The notes beneath the pieces were generated by a model. It was not told the origin of the DNA, ran no database searches, and saw only the letters and a program-made list of their open reading frames with translations. The translations under genes were made by a program, and so were the position numbers. From an uncultured Neisseria sp. (lineage in GTDB: Bacteria; Pseudomonadota; Gammaproteobacteria; Burkholderiales; Neisseriaceae), in the NCBI GenBank assembly GCA_937919795.1, contig CALFOA010000215.1, forward strand, positions 1 through 8,717: a stretch of DNA of 8,717 nucleotides. Reading direction: 5' to 3'. This document shows, piece after piece, positions 1 through 6,442 of this stretch. Every line of letters begins with the position of its first letter. Within the stretch, counting starts at the first letter, position 1.

Positions 1-723
1 CCATACCGATGCAGCTGAAATCTACCTGTTTGCCGTTCCGCTCAGCAATTTCGCCAACAAATTTGCTCAACTGGTTTTTCACCGGTTCTGCATTGGTTGA
101 CACTACCGGGCGACCGCCTTCATTGCTACCGCCGGCAATACGCTGGCTCAAATCGCCGATGGCTTGCGTAAGGTTGTACAACTCTTCCAAAGACACGGTT
201 AACGGCAGGAAGTCTTCACCTACCAGCTTGCTCTTACCTTGCAAATCTTTCAAAGTATGTTCCAGATTTTCGGCAATTGCTACGAAACCTTGCAAACCCA
301 ACGAGCTGGCATCACCTTTCAAACCGTGTACTTCACGGAAAATAAATGATAATTTGTTGTAGAAATCAGATTGTACTTTGGCCGGTTCTTTCAGTTTTTC
401 GTTGATGTTTTGGTTGCGGTTCTTCGTATTTCCGATAAAGTCGGCCATTAACTGCGGATCGGCTTTCAGAATCGAACCCAGCATTTCCAATTGCAAATCG
501 CTCTGCTCGCGCTCGTGCTGAACTTTCTCTTCCAATTTCACCGCATCGGTAGCATCACTTACACTCACCAATACACGTGAAATTTCTTTATCCTGATATA
601 CACGGTTAAACTTGAAATCCAGATAGCGGGTTTCTTTCACACCGGCATCATTCACCACTTGCATCGGGCTACGTACCAACGGATTCAGGCTGCCGATCAA
701 ACGCTCTTTGGTGCGCGGGTTGT
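1..723 (-). pseudogene. CheA-like kinase continued: PAS end, Hpt domain, start of dimer/ATPase region; runs off window
   Basis: This is the continuation of the kinase in the -1 frame, open without a stop from about 723 to base 1 (about 240 codons). Counting through the repaired junction, residues 320-385 complete the PAS-like domain (DFKFNRVYQDKEISRVLVSV). A helix follows at about 382-400. An Hpt domain spans about 405-515, with the phosphoacceptor motif VHGLKGDASSLGL. The candidate phospho-histidine is near residue 452 (codon 326-328). A low-complexity linker (about 515-530) leads to KFVGEIAERNGKQVDFSCIGM, which resembles the segment that opens the CheA ATPase module. The ATPase and any CheW-like or receiver domains would lie beyond the window. 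The reading is clean at protein level and codon use does not change, so any mutation is recent, or it is a base-calling error. I label it a pseudogene fragment because no start codon context or coupling supports separate translation. Confidence 0.7.
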
Positions 724-1680
724 AAACTGGTTTACAAAGCTGCCGGCAGTTTCCAAATTGTCTTTAGAAGCTACCATATCCGACAACACATCCAGCATGT
801 TTTTTCCGCCCAGATCTTTCTTACCCCACAAACGCTCCAGCTCTTTAGAATATTGCGAACCGATGTTCAGGTCTTTATCCAGCAGGAACAAGCCGTTGTT
901 TACCGTTTGCATAATTTCATCGGTTTCGCGGCGAGCTTGTTCGGCTCGCTCATCCGATCTGGCCAAACGGCGCAGAAAGAAGCCCACAAAGAGCAGAAAA
1001 TAAATCATGGCCACGGCAATACCGATACGTTCAATCCAATGCAACTTATAGGTTTGCAGGTAGCTTTCTTCGTTCAAGGCAACGATAATTTTATCGAGAC
1101 CTTCATAAATAGCTTCATGCCCGCCGTCTCGGAAGGTATCAGCCTTCTCAATGGCGTCAAGATCAACACTCTCCGCTTTAAAAGCAATGATAGCTTCTAC
1201 ATCCGGCTTAAACTTATTCCAAACCGCCTCAACCTCTTTCAAATTTTCCATGGTGCCCTGCGTAGTTAAAGGCTCCACATGATTGGCACCGATCCTGATG
1301 GTATAGTGCCCGCCCTGTTCCAGCTTAGCCTTGGTTTCTTCGAAAGATTTGATCGATTCGGCTAATTGTTCCTGCAACTCCTCGATTGACGCTTCATCAT
1401 CGTCATCCTCATCAGGCCGCCCTTCCGCTTTATCTAAAGCTTTATCCAAAACTTCTTGGTGTACTGATTGAGCTCCCACCAAAATATTATAGCTTTCATC
1501 GCTTAATACACCGGTTGCATCAATCTGAACCTGCAATTGCTGTACGCGGTTCGAAATATGCGAAGCGGCATACATCACGCCGGAAACGAACACCAGAAAT
1601 ACCACAATTGAAATCGTCACGCCTTTATAGCGCTGAAAAGGTGATCCCGCCTTTTTTGGATCAACAATATTATTGGACAT
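697..1680 (-). CDS. Membrane-anchored CheA-like sensor kinase, N-terminal part (frameshifted)
   Basis: This is the 327-codon 5' part of a two-pass membrane signalling protein. Residues 1-19 are cytoplasmic. A first membrane segment lies at about 21-40, followed by a periplasmic region of about 175 residues with an acidic run (about 90-96, DEDDDDE) and predicted helical, possibly coiled-coil stretches. A second membrane segment is at about 218-237. A short linker leads into a PAS-like domain from about 255 (NNGLFLLDKDLNI). The ATG at 1680 has a good ribosome site (AAGGATAAGG) just upstream. Translation stops at 697 after seven residues that do not fit (TTRAPKSV region). Restoring one base near 724-726 reads straight into the Hpt-containing frame at 1-723, so this is almost certainly one gene broken by a -1 indel or a sequence error. 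The ligand is unknown. No CheW, receptor or pilus gene is visible nearby. I am confident of the kinase class but not of the pathway. Confidence 0.8.
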   Translation of the reverse strand: MSNNIVDPKKAGSPFQRYKGVTISIVVFLVFVSGVMYAASHISNRVQQLQVQIDATGVLSDESYNILVGAQSVHQEVLDKALDKAEGRPDEDDDDEASIEELQEQLAESIKSFEETKAKLEQGGHYTIRIGANHVEPLTTQGTMENLKEVEAVWNKFKPDVEAIIAFKAESVDLDAIEKADTFRDGGHEAIYEGLDKIIVALNEESYLQTYKLHWIERIGIAVAMIYFLLFVGFFLRRLARSDERAEQARRETDEIMQTVNNGLFLLDKDLNIGSQYSKELERLWGKKDLGGKNMLDVLSDMVASKDNLETAGSFVNQFTTRAPKSV

Positions 1681-2232
1681 AATCCTTATCCTTCTAATGA
1701 ATAAATATATCTAGCTACGCAGCTTATTTTCCCCGTACAAATGACTGCTCATTTGTGAACAGCGCACACTGTAGCAGACTAATTTATTTCCATCTGCTTC
1801 GTTTTTTAGGGAAAATTATGATGCCCCGATAGCCATAAATTCGGTTATGCAAAAAAAATAATTTAAAACAACACCATAAATAAAATTAATTACCCTTTGA
1901 TACTATTCGCAAAACAATGAAAAATGTAAAGTTATAAAATAAATGGTTGTATTTTTGATACATCTTGTTTATTTCAGCCCTAGCCTGTTTTGCTCATGCC
2001 ATTTTATTCTATCGGAACTTTATTAAATTCAATTTTGCTCACCAGCACCATCGTCAAACGATCCACACTCATCCCACAAAAAATTTTTAAAATATTAATA
2101 TGGTAACCTTAGTCTATTAGCCTGAACAAAGTCATATTATTAGCGTATAAAATACCGTATCAGCGGTTGCACTCATTAAACATCAATATAATCAGATTGA
2201 TAACTATTTCCATCATTAATAGCTGCACGACA
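1681..2232. other. AT-rich intergenic region, no credible gene
   Basis: About 550 bases of strongly AT-rich DNA lie between the rluB terminator and the kinase start. No open frame here has a ribosome site and a protein-like composition; the only longer plus-strand frame, from 2167, runs antisense into rluB. The kinase promoter must lie here or further upstream, but I found no convincing -35/-10 pair. A weak option is TTGTAC at 1740-1735 (minus) with AT-rich DNA after it. Small inverted repeats cluster at 1737-1798, within about 120 bases of the kinase start. An A8 run lies at 1851-1858. An untranslated small RNA cannot be excluded by eye. Confidence 0.6.
1737..1756. repeat. Perfect hairpin upstream of the kinase gene
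   Basis: ACAAATGA (1737-1744) and TCATTTGT (1749-1756) are perfect 8-bp arms around a 4-base loop CTGC. The centre is about 66 bases upstream of the kinase ATG. Two weaker inverted repeats follow: ACAG...CTGT (1759-1772), and AGCAGA (1773-1778) with TCTGCT (1793-1798). The position suits an operator or a structured leader. No T-tract follows on the minus strand, so it is not a typical terminator. The function is inferred from position only. Confidence 0.4.
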
Positions 2233-2279
2233 AAATGCCTGTCTGAAAAATCAAAACTTTATTTTTCAGACAGGCATTT
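2233..2279 (-). terminator. Inverted DUS pair, likely rluB terminator
   Basis: Two TGCCTGTCTGAA elements in inverted orientation (2236-2247 on plus, 2265-2276 on minus) form a perfect 19-bp stem (2233-2251 with 2261-2279) and a 9-base loop, starting 17 bases after the rluB stop. Inverted DUS pairs are known to act as transcription terminators in Neisseria. The T-tract that follows on the minus strand is only four bases, so strength is uncertain. Confidence 0.8.
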
Positions 2280-2296
2280 CCTTAATACTAGTCGTA

Positions 2297-3307
2297 CTAT
2301 CTGCGGCGGCGCGCGCCCGGCAACGGCATGTCCGCCCATTTCAGAATATTCGCCACTTCGGCGGGATTCATCTCATAAAACTGGCCGCGTTTCAAACGAT
2401 TAGGCAAACCGATCGGACCAAAACCCACCCGCACCAAACGGCTCACGGTTAAGCCCAGGCTCTCAAAAATACGGCGTACTTCGCGGTTGCGGCCTTCTTT
2501 AATCACCACATTATACCAACGGTTGGCACCCTCGCCGCCCTGGCCGTAGATGCGTTCCACTTTAGCCAAGCCGTCTTCCAGCATCACGCCCTCTTCGGTA
2601 AGCATTTGCAATTGTTCCACACTCAGTTCACCCAATACGCGCACCGCGTATTCGCGCTCCACTTCAAAGCTCGGATGAGCAAAACGGTTTACCAATTCGC
2701 CCGACGTGGTGAGAATCAGCAGGCCGCTGGTATTGATGTCCAAACGGCCGATCGCCACCCAACGGCTGCTGGCCGCTTGCGGCAGGCGGTCGAAAATACT
2801 CACGCGGCCTTGCGGGTCGTCGCGCGACACGATTTCGCCTTCCTGCTTGTAATACAGAATAATGCGCGGCAAACGATCCGGCCATTTCAGCTTGATCACG
2901 CTGCCTTTAACCAGAACCTGATCATCGGGCGACACCTTATCGCCTAATTGCGCGGTTTTGCCATTTACCGTTACCCAACCCTGGGTAATCCAATCTTCCA
3001 TCTCGCGGCGCGAACCGACGCCGGAAGCGGCCAGTGCTTTTTGCAGGCGCACCGGCTCGAAGTTTTCCAAATCAGAGCGCTTCTCTTTCAAATCGCGCGA
3101 ACGCTCAACGATTTTTTGATTGGGGCTGCGCACCACCAGTTTTTTAGCGCGAACCGTTTGCGTTTTTGGCACGGCGATGGATTTACTCTCGCCTGAAATT
3201 TGACGTTTGTTTTTGGCGCCATCTGCTACTTTAGCAGTTGGCTTACGGGTGCTTTTTTTGCTCACGCCATCGCGAAACTCGCGCTTGCTGACGGTTTTTT
3301 TAGACAT
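2297..3307 (-). CDS. rluB: 23S rRNA pseudouridine synthase RluB
   Basis: This is a pseudouridine synthase of the RsuA/RluB/RluE/RluF family, expected to modify U2605 (E. coli numbering) in 23S rRNA helix 89 near the peptidyl-transferase centre. Residues 1-82 are a Lys/Arg/Ser-rich, probably disordered extension. An S4 RNA-binding domain covers about 86-135 (VRLQKALAASGVGSRREMEDW). The catalytic domain follows, with the signature GRLDINTSGLLILT (187-200) whose Asp190 is the predicted nucleophile. The C-terminal EGRNREVRRIFESLGLTVSR (271-290) and LVRVGFGPIGLP blocks are typical of RsuA-type enzymes. The protein ends in GARRRR. The ATG at 3307 has a strong site (TAGGAGAA). It lies 253 bases after scpB, an often conserved neighbour, and probably has its own promoter in that gap. 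RluB fits better than RluE/RluF because of the scpB linkage and the S4 domain. Confidence 0.92.
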   Translation of the reverse strand: MSKKTVSKREFRDGVSKKSTRKPTAKVADGAKNKRQISGESKSIAVPKTQTVRAKKLVVRSPNQKIVERSRDLKEKRSDLENFEPVRLQKALAASGVGSRREMEDWITQGWVTVNGKTAQLGDKVSPDDQVLVKGSVIKLKWPDRLPRIILYYKQEGEIVSRDDPQGRVSIFDRLPQAASSRWVAIGRLDINTSGLLILTTSGELVNRFAHPSFEVEREYAVRVLGELSVEQLQMLTEEGVMLEDGLAKVERIYGQGGEGANRWYNVVIKEGRNREVRRIFESLGLTVSRLVRVGFGPIGLPNRLKRGQFYEMNPAEVANILKWADMPLPGARRRR

Positions 3308-3402
3308 TTTGGGTTCTCCTAACGCGTTTGTTTCAGCTGAAAAAACGGTTCTTCTGCGGCCGAAGCGGCAGGGGTAAAAAATAAGGGGTTTTAAACGAAT
3401 GA

Positions 3403-3408
3403 ATTATA
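3403..3408 (-). promoter_or_regulatory. Possible rluB -10 box
   Basis: A consensus TATAAT reads on the minus strand about 96 bases ahead of the rluB ATG, in the gap after scpB. No good -35 element is visible at 16-18 bases upstream. Transcription from here would give a leader of about 85-90 bases that includes an imperfect GC-rich hairpin around 3354-3371. The call rests on the -10 match and position alone. Confidence 0.35.
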
Positions 3409-3499
3409 CGGGAAATCCGTTGCGCCCACGCGATATTTTGCGTAGATGATAATGTAATTTCAGCAACTTGAGTACTGTTTCGGCGAATGAGAAAAGTCT

Positions 3500-3511
3500 T
3501 TCAGACAGGCA
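3500..3511 (-). repeat. DNA uptake sequence, single copy
   Basis: This is an exact TGCCTGTCTGAA on the minus strand in the scpB-rluB gap, about 50 bases after the scpB stop. It has no inverted partner nearby, so it is likely to serve uptake in transformation and not to form a terminator hairpin. Confidence 0.85.
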
Positions 3512-3560
3512 TATCTCTCCAAACGTTTTAATCGGTTGAGAGATGTTTTGTGCTGGCGAT

Positions 3561-4199
3561 TCAATTCAATACGCCACTATCATCGTCGCCTTGCCCGGCT
3601 TCAGCTTCCGCCGTTTCCGCCACTTCTTCCTCGCCTTCCTCACCGCTGTCGGCTGGTTCAATCAAATCCGGCAAAATCAACTCGCCCAAGGCGGTTAACG
3701 GCGGTAATTCTTCCAGATTTTCAAGCTGCAAATCGCTGAGGAACACATCGGTGGTCGCCCACAAGGCCGGGCGGCCAATAGAATCGCGGTGACCGATGAT
3801 TTCAATCCATCCGCGGTCTTGCAGGGTTTGCATCACGTTTTGCGATACGGTTACCCCGCGTATGCCTTCGATGTCGCCGCGGGTAACCGGCTGCTGATAG
3901 GCGATAATCGCCAGCGTTTCCATCACCGCGCGCGAATAACGCGGCTTACGCTGCTCCTGCAAACTGCCCAGTCGTTCAAAAGCGGATTGGGCAATTTGAA
4001 AACGCCAGCCTTCATGAGTATGCACCAATTGCAGCGCACGGTTGTGCCAACGGGCTTTGAGGTTGGCGAGCACGTCGATGAGTTTGTCGGACGACAATGG
4101 CGGCACACACAATTCGCGCATCTCTTTTTCGCTCAACGGCTCGGTTTGGGTGAGCAGCGCGGCTTCTATCAACGCATCGGGAGGGAGTTTTTCGGTCAT
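3561..4199 (-). CDS. scpB: Segregation and condensation protein B
   Basis: ScpB is the winged-helix kleisin-associated subunit that joins ScpA and SMC in the bacterial condensin complex, acting on the nucleoid in chromosome compaction and segregation. The 212-residue length is normal. The first winged-helix domain spans about 6-80. The family signature RYSRAVMETLAIIAYQQPVT (87-106) with GDIEGIRGV opens the second winged-helix domain, ending near LWATTDVFLSDL. Residues 184-209 are a Glu/Asp/Ala-rich tail. No scpA is adjacent on the upstream side; the neighbour there is a lipoprotein gene. The ATG at 4199 is the only standard start before an in-frame stop near 4247, although no clear Shine-Dalgarno is present and a DUS sits only 12 bases upstream. 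rluB downstream is a frequent partner. Confidence 0.92.
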   Translation of the reverse strand: MTEKLPPDALIEAALLTQTEPLSEKEMRELCVPPLSSDKLIDVLANLKARWHNRALQLVHTHEGWRFQIAQSAFERLGSLQEQRKPRYSRAVMETLAIIAYQQPVTRGDIEGIRGVTVSQNVMQTLQDRGWIEIIGHRDSIGRPALWATTDVFLSDLQLENLEELPPLTALGELILPDLIEPADSGEEGEEEVAETAEAEAGQGDDDSGVLN

Positions 4200-4210
4200 A
4201 GGTTTAGATG

Positions 4211-4279
4211 TTTTCAGACAGGCATTAATCGATAGAGCGAAAAAACTTTATTTCTGCTATCTAAATGCCTGTCTGAAAA
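4211..4279 (-). terminator. Widely spaced inverted DUS pair between lipoprotein gene and scpB
   Basis: TTTTCAGACAGGCATT (4211-4226) and its exact complement (4264-4279) are 16-bp arms separated by 37 bases. They contain DUS at 4213-4224 (minus) and 4266-4277 (plus). The first minus-strand arm begins 7 bases after the lipoprotein stop. The long loop and lack of a T-tract make termination uncertain. The second arm lies in the scpB leader. Confidence 0.55.
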
Positions 4280-4285
4280 AGCTTT

Positions 4286-4630
4286 TCATTGGAAAATCGG
4301 ATGATTGTTTTTTCTGGGCGGCAACACGGCAAAACCGCGTTGCTCTGCCGCTGCCTGATCTTCGGCGGCAATGTTGTAAACATTGATGCTGCCAGTAGTG
4401 CCGCCGCAAACTGCGGGAACCATCACGCCTTGCATCAGCTGTTTACGGGCGGCATAAACATGGATACCGTCCAGTTCTTTTAGCATGATTTCCGGAGCGA
4501 TACCACCGCCTTCGCATTGGCGGGCGCCATCGCTTTTATAAACTTGAATCTGCGCCGCCGGCGCTTGCGGCGTATGGGCGCAAGCGGTGAATAGCAGCGC
4601 AGTTGCCAAAACGGTTAAAACACTTTTCAT
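4286..4630 (-). CDS. Small predicted lipoprotein, unknown function
   Basis: This is a 114-residue protein with a lipoprotein signal. Residues 1-16 (MKSVLTVLATALLFTA) form a short charged and hydrophobic leader, and Cys17 is the predicted lipidated residue; the lipobox LFTAC is slightly atypical because of Phe at -3. A Pro/Ala-rich linker (20-26) follows. The mature domain contains SDGARQCEGGGIAPEIMLKEL (33-53), HVYAARKQ, and MVPAVCGGTTGSINVYNI (70-87), with two cysteines (39 and 75) that could form a disulfide in the periplasm. It is therefore likely to be an envelope protein. The ATG at 4630 has a reasonable site (GGAAAGG). It stands alone between two DUS inverted pairs, so it is probably monocistronic, with an AT-rich upstream region (4650-4720) that should hold its promoter. 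I recognise a conserved-hypothetical look but no named family. Confidence 0.78.
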   Translation of the reverse strand: MKSVLTVLATALLFTACAHTPQAPAAQIQVYKSDGARQCEGGGIAPEIMLKELDGIHVYAARKQLMQGVMVPAVCGGTTGSINVYNIAAEDQAAAEQRGFAVLPPRKNNHPIFQ

Positions 4631-4722
4631 GCTGTTTACCTTTCCAATACAGGATGGTATTTAATAATATGAATAATAAATGATTTTTCTTATTCGCATC
4701 ATAAAAAATATCCTCTGCCCAA

Positions 4723-4761
4723 ATGTTTTCAGACAGGCATTCAATGCCTGTCTGAAAACAT
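4723..4761 (-). terminator. 39-bp DUS palindrome, likely GNAT gene terminator
   Basis: Head-to-head DUS copies (4728-4739 minus, 4745-4756 plus) sit in perfect 19-bp arms (4723-4741 and 4743-4761) around a single central base, 4742. The element lies 18 bases after the acetyltransferase stop and upstream of the lipoprotein gene. In RNA it would fold into a very stable hairpin with a minimal loop. A strong T-tract is absent. Confidence 0.75.
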
Positions 4762-4779
4762 GAGCGCAAGCTGTATGAA

Positions 4780-5349
4780 TTATTTTTCAGACAGGCGTTT
4801 GTGTAAATCCAATAGTTTCAAGCCTTCTTCCAGCGGCATGCCCCAATGGCCTTCTGCCGGGAACGGGCGCGAAGTGCCGGTTAGCTCGTAGCCGCGACGC
4901 TGATAATAAGCCACCAACTCCGGTAATTTGTCGACCACACTCATCCGCATCCAGCCTTGCTTCAAGTGTTCCATTGCGAAGTTTTCCACTGCGCCGAGCA
5001 TTTCGCCGCCTATACCTTGATTCTGGATCGCCGGATGCACGGCCACCATTTCAACATAAGCCGAATGCTCTGCATCTTGGCTCTGCTGTTCCTGCAAATC
5101 CAACTTCACCACAATACAACCGAGTAGGCTGCCTGCTTCTGCCAATTGGCCGAAATTATCGAAAGCGAAAAAATAATGCTTTTTGCCTGCAATCATGGCG
5201 GCCACATCGTCGCGACTGATGCGCTGGCCGCTGATGATGTTGACTTCATTGGTCCAACCTCCTTCACCGCGGTAGCAGGTATTGAGCAAGTCGGCGATGT
5301 CGTCTACATCGTCCTCATCCGCTACGCGCAATAAAAGGTTGTTTTTCAT
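4780..5349 (-). CDS. GNAT-family N-acetyltransferase
   Basis: This is a cytoplasmic acetyl-CoA-dependent N-acetyltransferase of 189 residues. The N-terminal LRVADEDDVDDIADLLNTCY is the usual opening strand and helix of the fold. Motif A is YVEMVAVHPAIQNQGIGGEML (98-118), where QNQGIG is the pyrophosphate-binding Q/RxxGxG/A loop. Motif B is YYQRRGYELTG (148-158). Between them lies a Gln-rich loop (85-95). The substrate cannot be deduced. The ATG at 5349 has a strong Shine-Dalgarno (GAGGAGAA). The last codons (RLSEK) are encoded by a near-DUS sequence, CGCCTGTCTGAA. The gene is separated from ylqF by 140 bases that contain one DUS, and a weak -10-like TATGAT lies at 5399-5404 (minus), so it is probably transcribed alone. 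Confidence 0.88.
   Translation of the reverse strand: MKNNLLLRVADEDDVDDIADLLNTCYRGEGGWTNEVNIISGQRISRDDVAAMIAGKKHYFFAFDNFGQLAEAGSLLGCIVVKLDLQEQQSQDAEHSAYVEMVAVHPAIQNQGIGGEMLGAVENFAMEHLKQGWMRMSVVDKLPELVAYYQRRGYELTGTSRPFPAEGHWGMPLEEGLKLLDLHKRLSEK
4786..4797 (-). repeat. Degenerate DUS inside the acetyltransferase 3' end
   Basis: CGCCTGTCTGAA on the minus strand differs from the local DUS by one base at position 1 and encodes Arg-Leu-Ser-Glu near the protein C-terminus. It lies 24 bases from the 39-bp DUS palindrome, giving three DUS-like copies within 70 bases. Confidence 0.6.
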
Positions 5350-5424
5350 GACATATTCTCCTCAGCATTATTTAAGTATTAAGATTTTCCGCTAGCGTAT
5401 CATATTCTGCTTTTAATGGCATCT

Positions 5425-5436
5425 TTCAGACAGGCA
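5425..5436 (-). repeat. DNA uptake sequence, single copy
   Basis: This is an exact TGCCTGTCTGAA on the minus strand in the ylqF-acetyltransferase gap. CAGACA within it (5427-5432) can pair with TGTCTG at 5449-5454 as a weak hairpin, which might contribute to ending the ylqF transcript. Confidence 0.8.
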
Positions 5437-5489
5437 TTGTTGTTATTTTGTCTGCAAACTCATACTACTCACCTGTTATGCCATCCCTC

Positions 5490-6425
5490 TCAAGCCTTAC
5501 CACCACCTTTGCGTTCCGCTTTTTTCGCCTCGCGCGCCGCTTTGAGCGCCGCTTCGTTCTGTCGTGCTACTTTCAACCAAGTCGCCCACTGGTTGGGCGT
5601 TTCCAAGGTAATGCGACCAATCTGGCCGTCGCGGAAATCGGTGAGCGCCACTTCGGCGGCTTTCTGGTAATTAATGCGGCCGCCCGGCAACAAGGCGCCG
5701 CGTTTACGGCCTATCCATTCCAACCATTCTTCATCGCGCCAATGGCTGCTGGCATCCTTATCGGCTTGATAACGGTTTTGCAAATCGGCCAGATAATGGC
5801 GGCGCAGATAATCGAGTAATTCCAGCGCAACCACTTCTTCATCCAAAGCATTGCGGCCGACTGCACCGCTGGCGGCCAGATTATAGCCAGACTCTTCCAC
5901 AATAATCTTAGGCCACAGCATACCGGGGGTATCATAAAGCCAGAAGTCATCGGCCAGAAACAAGCGCTGCTCGGCTTTGGTGATGCCCGGTTCATTGCCG
6001 GTTTTGGCCGATTTCTTGCCGATCATGCCGTTAATCAGCGTGGATTTTCCCACATTGGGAATACCGCAAATCAACACCCGCAAAGGTTTATCGATGCCCT
6101 GCCGGTTCGGCAACAAACTACGGCAGGCGCGGATGATTTTCTGGGTAGCGCCGGTATCGGAAGCATCCAGCGCAATCGCCAACGTATCGGGGCGTTGCTG
6201 TATGTGCGCCATCCAAGCTGCGGTGCGTTCGGGGTCGGCCAAATCCTGTTTGTTTAAAATCTTTAATTTCGGCTTGCCGGCCGACAAATTGGCCAGCAAC
6301 GGGTTTTCGCTGGAAGCAGGCAGCCGTGCATCCAAGACTTCAATCACCATATCGACCGATTTCAAGCGCTCGATAATGGCTTTCTTCGCCTTGTGCATGT
6401 GGCCGGGGTACCATTGAATGGCCAT
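5490..6425 (-). CDS. ylqF: Ribosome biogenesis GTPase YlqF/RbgA
   Basis: This is a circularly permuted GTPase that assists late assembly of the 50S subunit. The opening MAIQWYPGHMHKAKK is characteristic of YlqF. The G motifs come in permuted order: G4 NKQD (58-61), G5-like ALDASD (85-90), G1 GIPNVGKST (121-129), G2 Thr in GIT (147-149) and G3 DTPG (165-168). A helical C-terminal domain follows (180-280), then a basic Lys/Ala/Gly tail (290-311). The length of 311 is slightly longer than Bacillus RbgA. The ATG at 6425 has a GAGAGA site. Only 60 bases separate it from rapZ, and most of that gap is an intrinsic terminator, so expression depends on read-through or on a promoter I cannot identify. 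Confidence 0.93.
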   Translation of the reverse strand: MAIQWYPGHMHKAKKAIIERLKSVDMVIEVLDARLPASSENPLLANLSAGKPKLKILNKQDLADPERTAAWMAHIQQRPDTLAIALDASDTGATQKIIRACRSLLPNRQGIDKPLRVLICGIPNVGKSTLINGMIGKKSAKTGNEPGITKAEQRLFLADDFWLYDTPGMLWPKIIVEESGYNLAASGAVGRNALDEEVVALELLDYLRRHYLADLQNRYQADKDASSHWRDEEWLEWIGRKRGALLPGGRINYQKAAEVALTDFRDGQIGRITLETPNQWATWLKVARQNEAALKAAREAKKAERKGGGKA

Positions 6426-6442
6426 AGTTATTCTCTCATTCT

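Noticed and set aside
1851..1858. A8 tract as a phase-variation switch
   Set aside because: It is intergenic, about 170 bases from the kinase start, and not between recognisable promoter elements; such runs are expected in AT-rich DNA.
2167..2403. 78-codon plus-strand frame at the rluB 3' end
   Set aside because: It crosses the DUS terminator and continues antisense into rluB; there is no ribosome site and no protein-like pattern.
2233..4797. Repeated 12-mers as a CRISPR array
   Set aside because: The copies are irregularly spaced, in both orientations, and match the DUS motif; there are no regular spacers or cas genes.
6434..6439. TAGAAT as a -10 box for ylqF
   Set aside because: It overlaps the terminator T-tract, has no good -35, and would start transcription about 7 bases from the ATG, leaving no ribosome site.
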